NCBI GenBank assembly: GCA_007128865.1
Contig: SKWP01000018.1
Span: 1-6,562, forward strand
DNA length: 6,562 nucleotides
Direction: 5' to 3'
From: Paracoccaceae bacterium
GTDB lineage: Bacteria; Pseudomonadota; Alphaproteobacteria; Rhodobacterales; Rhodobacteraceae
The notes under the pieces are model-generated. The model saw only the letters and a list, made by a program, of their open reading frames with translations. It was not told where the DNA came from and did not search any database. This document shows positions 5,531-6,562 of the stretch, piece after piece. Within the stretch, counting starts at the first letter, position 1, and every line of letters begins with the position of its first letter. The translations under genes and the position numbers were made by a program.

Positions 5531-6556
5531 ATGAAAAAGACAGGATCCTTTGCACTTTCCGCGACCGCGCTGCTGATGGCATCGGCGGCCGGGGCACAGA
5601 CCCTGACTATCAATTCCTTCGGTGGTGCCTATGAAGAGGCGCACCGCAAGTGCATCATCACACCGTTCGAACAGGCGACCGGTGCCACCGTTCAGGTGGT
5701 GACCGCCTATTCGGCCGACGGTTTTGCGCAGCTGCGGGCGCAGCGCGATGCACCGCAGTTCGATGTCATCCATTTCTCGGGCGGACAGGAAATCGTCGCT
5801 GCCCGCGAGGGCCTTCTGTCGCCGATTGATCCGGCAAGCCTGTCGAATGCCGAGGGGCTGGTGCCGGCTGCGCGACCCAACCTCGAAGGCGGCGAAGGCC
5901 CGGCCTATTCCATCGTGGCGCTGGGGCTTCTCTACAACGGCGAAGCGGTCGACGGGCCGACCAGCTGGGCGGAGCTGGCCAACCCGGAATGGTATGAAAA
6001 CCTGGTGCTGACCGACATGTCCAATACCTATGGCATGCAGGGTTTCCTGATGATGAACCAGGTCGCCGGCGGCAGCCTCGAGGACATTCAGCCGGGGCTC
6101 GACCTGGTGGCCGAGATGCTGGACGGCGGCGCGATCGTGGTGTCCACTTCCCCCGAGATCATGCAGGAATTCGCCCAGAATGACGCTTGGGTCGCGCCCT
6201 ATTCGTCGGATTACGCCTTCGTGCTGCGTGATGCCGGGTTGCCGATCGGCTTCAATCAGGGCGCCGAGGGCACGCCGGGCGTCTACATCACGGCCAATCT
6301 TGTCGCCGGCCGGCCGAATCAGGATCTGGCGCTTCAGCTGATCGATCGGTCGATTTCGCCCGAGGCGCAGGTCTGTTTTGCCGAAGAAATGAGCTATGCG
6401 CCCACGAATGTGAACGCGGTGCTGACCGGCGAGGTGGCCGAGGCGACGCCGTTCGGGGCCGAGGCCCTTGCCGGGCTGATCCGCTTCGACCCCCAGGTGA
6501 TCGAGGCGAAGCGCTCCGAATGGGTCGATGCCTGGAACCGCACCATCGCCCGATAA
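5531..6556 (+). CDS. ABC transporter substrate-binding protein, spermidine/putrescine (PotD-like) type
   Basis: Periplasmic ligand-binding component of an ABC importer, 341 residues, close to the 340-370 normal for the PotD group. Residues 1-22 form a Sec signal peptide: MKK, a hydrophobic core, then a likely cut after AGA before QTLTINSFGG. The mature start LTINSFGGAYEEA, the DVIHFSGGQE segment (about 98-107), the TSWAEL and NPEWYENLVLTD region mid-protein, and the C-terminal run ending in SYAPTN (288-293) are typical of extracellular solute-binding proteins of the polyamine and related clusters. Only two cysteines occur, C41 and C282; a disulfide between them is possible but unproven. The ATG at 5531 has GGGGAG 8 bases upstream. 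The gene follows DUF3830 by 80 bases and is probably cotranscribed. The permease and ATPase partners are not in the window, which ends 6 bases after the stop. The true ligand cannot be read from sequence; polyamine specificity is only a family default. Confidence 0.92.
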   Translation: MKKTGSFALSATALLMASAAGAQTLTINSFGGAYEEAHRKCIITPFEQATGATVQVVTAYSADGFAQLRAQRDAPQFDVIHFSGGQEIVAAREGLLSPIDPASLSNAEGLVPAARPNLEGGEGPAYSIVALGLLYNGEAVDGPTSWAELANPEWYENLVLTDMSNTYGMQGFLMMNQVAGGSLEDIQPGLDLVAEMLDGGAIVVSTSPEIMQEFAQNDAWVAPYSSDYAFVLRDAGLPIGFNQGAEGTPGVYITANLVAGRPNQDLALQLIDRSISPEAQVCFAEEMSYAPTNVNAVLTGEVAEATPFGAEALAGLIRFDPQVIEAKRSEWVDAWNRTIAR

Positions 6557-6562
6557 GGCTGG

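Noticed and set aside
4118..5597. Long minus-strand open frames opposite the CDF and DUF3830 genes (4118-4900 and 4902-5597)
   Set aside because: They are antisense to well-supported genes, low in recognisable protein character and without ribosome binding sites that would favour them.

Overview
The window is a GC-rich stretch (roughly two thirds G+C by eye) of densely packed chromosomal genes. The protein sequences look alphaproteobacterial, most like Rhodobacteraceae (Rhodobacter/Paracoccus relatives). That placement is inferred from protein character and gene order, not from a marker gene. No RNA gene, mobile element, CRISPR array or integrase was seen, and codon use looks even throughout.

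Left part (1-3424, minus strand): a three-gene central-carbon operon transcribed right to left, zwf - pgl - pgi. zwf encodes glucose-6-phosphate dehydrogenase. pgl encodes 6-phosphogluconolactonase and overlaps the zwf stop by ATGA. pgi encodes phosphoglucose isomerase and runs off the left edge, losing its last ~110-130 residues. Zwf and Pgl turn glucose-6-phosphate into 6-phosphogluconate, the entry to the Entner-Doudoroff and pentose phosphate routes. Pgi interconverts fructose-6-phosphate and glucose-6-phosphate and so feeds or recycles the same pool. About 30 bases before the zwf start lies a perfect 14-base palindrome of the LacI/GalR operator type, suggesting sugar-responsive control.

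Middle (3425-4798): a 171-base divergent intergenic region, then on the plus strand a cation diffusion facilitator metal exporter. It has a canonical metal-site pattern and an unusually long C-terminus that looks like two tandem copies of the cytoplasmic dimerisation domain.

Right part (4799-6562, plus strand): a 175-base intergenic region with an AT-richer patch and weak inverted repeats, then a DUF3830 (cyclophilin-like fold) protein of unknown function. After an 80-base spacer holding two mutually exclusive hairpins comes a secreted PotD-like ABC transporter substrate-binding protein. The permease and ATPase genes would be expected just beyond the right edge. The DUF3830/binding-protein pair is the least understood part of the window and the best lead for new biology. 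The rest is ordinary metabolism and transport, and no clearly novel system is visible.
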